From Actinomycetes bacterium (GTDB lineage Bacteria; Actinomycetota; Acidimicrobiia; Acidimicrobiales; Acidimicrobiaceae), in NCBI GenBank assembly GCA_021786375.1, contig JAJYNL010000015.1, positions 1-64,000 on the forward strand: a stretch of 64,000 bases of DNA, written 5' to 3'. Under the pieces are notes generated by a model. The model saw nothing but the letters and a program-made list of their open reading frames with translations, did no database searches and was not told the DNA's origin. Shown here piece by piece: positions 62,758 through 64,000 of this stretch. A program made the position numbers and the translations under genes. Position 1 is the stretch's first letter, and each line of letters begins with the position of its first letter.

Positions 62758-63314
62758 GACGTCGCGCCTGCCGGCCTGGCCCCGGCGATGCGGGACAGGG
62801 CTTGGTTCAGCTGGAGGACGTTTACATAGGGCGAACCGAGGAACCCCAGCTGACGCTGATGGATCTGTGACGCGACCAGCTTGTCGAGGGACCGGATCGA
62901 GAGTCCACGCGCCCTGGCGACCATGGGCACTTGGGCGTATGCCGCTGCGGGTGAGATGTCGGGGTCCAGGCCCGATCCCGAGGTGGTTACGAGGTCGTTG
63001 GTGGGCTTGACTCCATGGCGATTCCAGTAGGCGATCTGGGATTTCACCTGGGCGACCAGTTTTGCCGAGCGCGGGCCGAGGTTCGACCCTCCCGAGGCCA
63101 TGGGGTTGTTGGGGTCCGGGCGGGTGTGGAAGAAGGCGGAACCGCTGAAGGTCTGGCCAATCAGCACCGAGCCGTCGGCCCCGATCGAGCCGTTGGCCTG
63201 ATAGCCAAAGAGACCCTGGGCCACCGCCGTCTCGGCCAGGGGATAGGCGAGACCGCATACCACCAGGAACAATAAGGCGAGAACAACGCCTCGGCGTAGC
63301 TGCCTGAGGACCAT
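62754..63314 (-). CDS. kdpC: KdpC, potassium-transporting ATPase subunit C
   Basis: 186 residues. One N-terminal membrane helix (ALLFLVVCGLAYPL), then the periplasmic domain with GSIGADGSVLIGQTF, RPDPNNPMASGGSNLGP and SGSGLDPDISPAAA, all KdpC hallmarks. It stabilises the KdpFABC high-affinity K+ pump. Start ATG 63314 shares its A with the kdpB stop (TGATG). Confidence 0.95.
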   Translation of the reverse strand: MVLRQLRRGVVLALLFLVVCGLAYPLAETAVAQGLFGYQANGSIGADGSVLIGQTFSGSAFFHTRPDPNNPMASGGSNLGPRSAKLVAQVKSQIAYWNRHGVKPTNDLVTTSGSGLDPDISPAAAYAQVPMVARARGLSIRSLDKLVASQIHQRQLGFLGSPYVNVLQLNQALSRIAGARPAGATS

Positions 63315-64000
63315 CAGTGCACCCCCATGAGAACAAGAAGAAGATCGATCGCCTTGATCCCCACGAAGGGCAGGGCAAGGCCGCCAAGTCCGTAGACGAG
63401 CACGTTGCGCCTGAGCACCGCCGTGGCGCTGGCGGCGCGGAATTTCACGCCCCGGAGTGCCAGTGGCACCAGGGCGATGATGATCAGGGCGTTGAAGATG
63501 ACCGCCGAGAGGATCGCGGTGTTGGGGCTGCTCAGGCGCATGATGTTCAGCGCAGCGAGCCCGGGGAAGGACGCCTGGAAGATGGCCGGGATGATGGCGA
63601 AGTACTTGGCCACGTCGTTGGCGATGGAGAAGGTGGTGAGAGCGCCCCGGGTGATGAGCAGCTGCTTGCCGATCTCCACGATGTCGATCAGCTTGGCCGG
63701 ATTGGAATCGAGGTCGACCATGTTCCCGGCCTCCTTGGCGGCGTTGGTGCCGGTGTTCATCGCCACTCCGACGTCGGCCTGCGCAAGCGCGGGGGCGTCG
63801 TTGGTGCCGTCTCCGGTCATCGCCACAAGCTTCCCCTTGGCCTGTTCCGCGCGTATCAGCTCCATCTTGGTCTCAGGGGTTGCCTCGGCCAGGAAGTCGT
63901 CCACGCCGGCGTCCGCCGCGATGGCCGCTGCCGTCAGAGGGTTGTCGCCGGTAATCATCACCGTGCGGATACCCATCAGCCGAAGTGTTGCGAAACGTTC
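63314..64000 (-). CDS. kdpB: KdpB, potassium-transporting ATPase catalytic subunit (partial)
   Basis: C-terminal 228 residues, with the 5' part beyond the right edge. [18 protein letters not shown] (hinge motif of P-type ATPases), [22 protein letters not shown] and [19 protein letters not shown] are almost invariant in KdpB. Four membrane segments follow. With kdpC it shows the end of a kdp operon transcribed leftward. Confidence 0.95.
   Translation of the reverse strand, partial: ERFATLRLMGIRTVMITGDNPLTAAAIAADAGVDDFLAEATPETKMELIRAEQAKGKLVAMTGDGTNDAPALAQADVGVAMNTGTNAAKEAGNMVDLDSNPAKLIDIVEIGKQLLITRGALTTFSIANDVAKYFAIIPAIFQASFPGLAALNIMRLSSPNTAILSAVIFNALIIIALVPLALRGVKFRAASATAVLRRNVLVYGLGGLALPFVGIKAIDLLLVLMGVH

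Noticed and set aside
1-64000. CRISPR arrays, rRNA genes, riboswitches, prophage or toxin-antitoxin pairs
   Set aside because: Looked for regularly spaced repeats, conserved rRNA segments, known riboswitch cores and small paired frames. None could be supported.

Overview
The window looks like chromosome from a high-GC actinobacterium. The strongest evidence is the block tlyA - NAD kinase - recN - pyrG - NUDIX hydrolase - xerD (49929-56641), which keeps the gene order I know from Mycobacterium (Rv1694-Rv1701) without the two genes that follow recN there. Supporting signs are GTG/TTG starts, a wax-ester-synthase/DGAT gene, polyprenol-phosphate mannosyltransferase and oligoribonuclease genes, and several promoters whose -10 box lies only 6-8 nt before the start codon (leaderless mRNAs). 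I cannot name the genus. An acidimicrobial or related lineage is a guess.

Left part, 1-21273: an accessory surface-glycan island, more AT-rich than the rest at its left end (26 G+C in 60 bases at 1021-1080, against 44 in 60 at 52441-52500). It begins with a decayed IS3-type transposase end and finishes with the orphan 3' end of a glycosyltransferase-like gene. Between them lies what reads as a complete route to an activated heptose: transaldolase (sedoheptulose 7-phosphate), GmhA-like isomerase, HddA-like kinase, GmhB-like phosphatase and HddC-like nucleotidyltransferase. With them are sugar-modifying enzymes (a nucleotide-sugar dehydrogenase without its catalytic cysteine, an SDR, two NAD epimerase/dehydratases, a Gfo/Idh/MocA oxidoreductase), a GT2, a GT4-RgpF fusion, a YfhO-type membrane protein, and a PAPS-making set (cysD, cysN-cysC fusion) next to a sulfotransferase. 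No APS/PAPS reductase or sulfite reductase is present. My reading is a cell-surface polysaccharide containing heptose, probably sulfated. This is the best candidate for an undescribed system here.

Middle part, 21431-47966: ordinary genome. It holds a GH3 lipoprotein facing a peptide-type ABC importer (binding protein, two permeases, double ATPase), a 1-Cys peroxiredoxin, a CDF exporter back to back with a TetR gene, an acyl-CoA synthetase, orn, a DPM1-like GT2, dut, a WS/DGAT, tRNA-Gly(GCC) with promoter and terminator, a GAF-EAL phosphodiesterase, an M20 amidohydrolase broken by a +1 frameshift in a G-run, a YicG-like protein, an ABC exporter, an ArsR-CDF metal pair, a CBS-containing site-2 protease, an AcuI-like reductase and a thioredoxin with a CsoR-type operator in its promoter.

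Right part, 47971-64000: a dNTPase-like HD protein, a phasin-like coiled-coil protein, the tlyA-xerD housekeeping block, a DksA-like zinc finger protein, a second M50 protease, a partial homoprotocatechuate meta-cleavage operon (hpaE-, hpaD- and hpaG-like) followed by a P450-type ferredoxin and ferredoxin reductase, and the convergent end of a kdp operon (kdpC and a kdpB cut by the window edge). I saw no CRISPR array, rRNA, integrase or intact insertion sequence.
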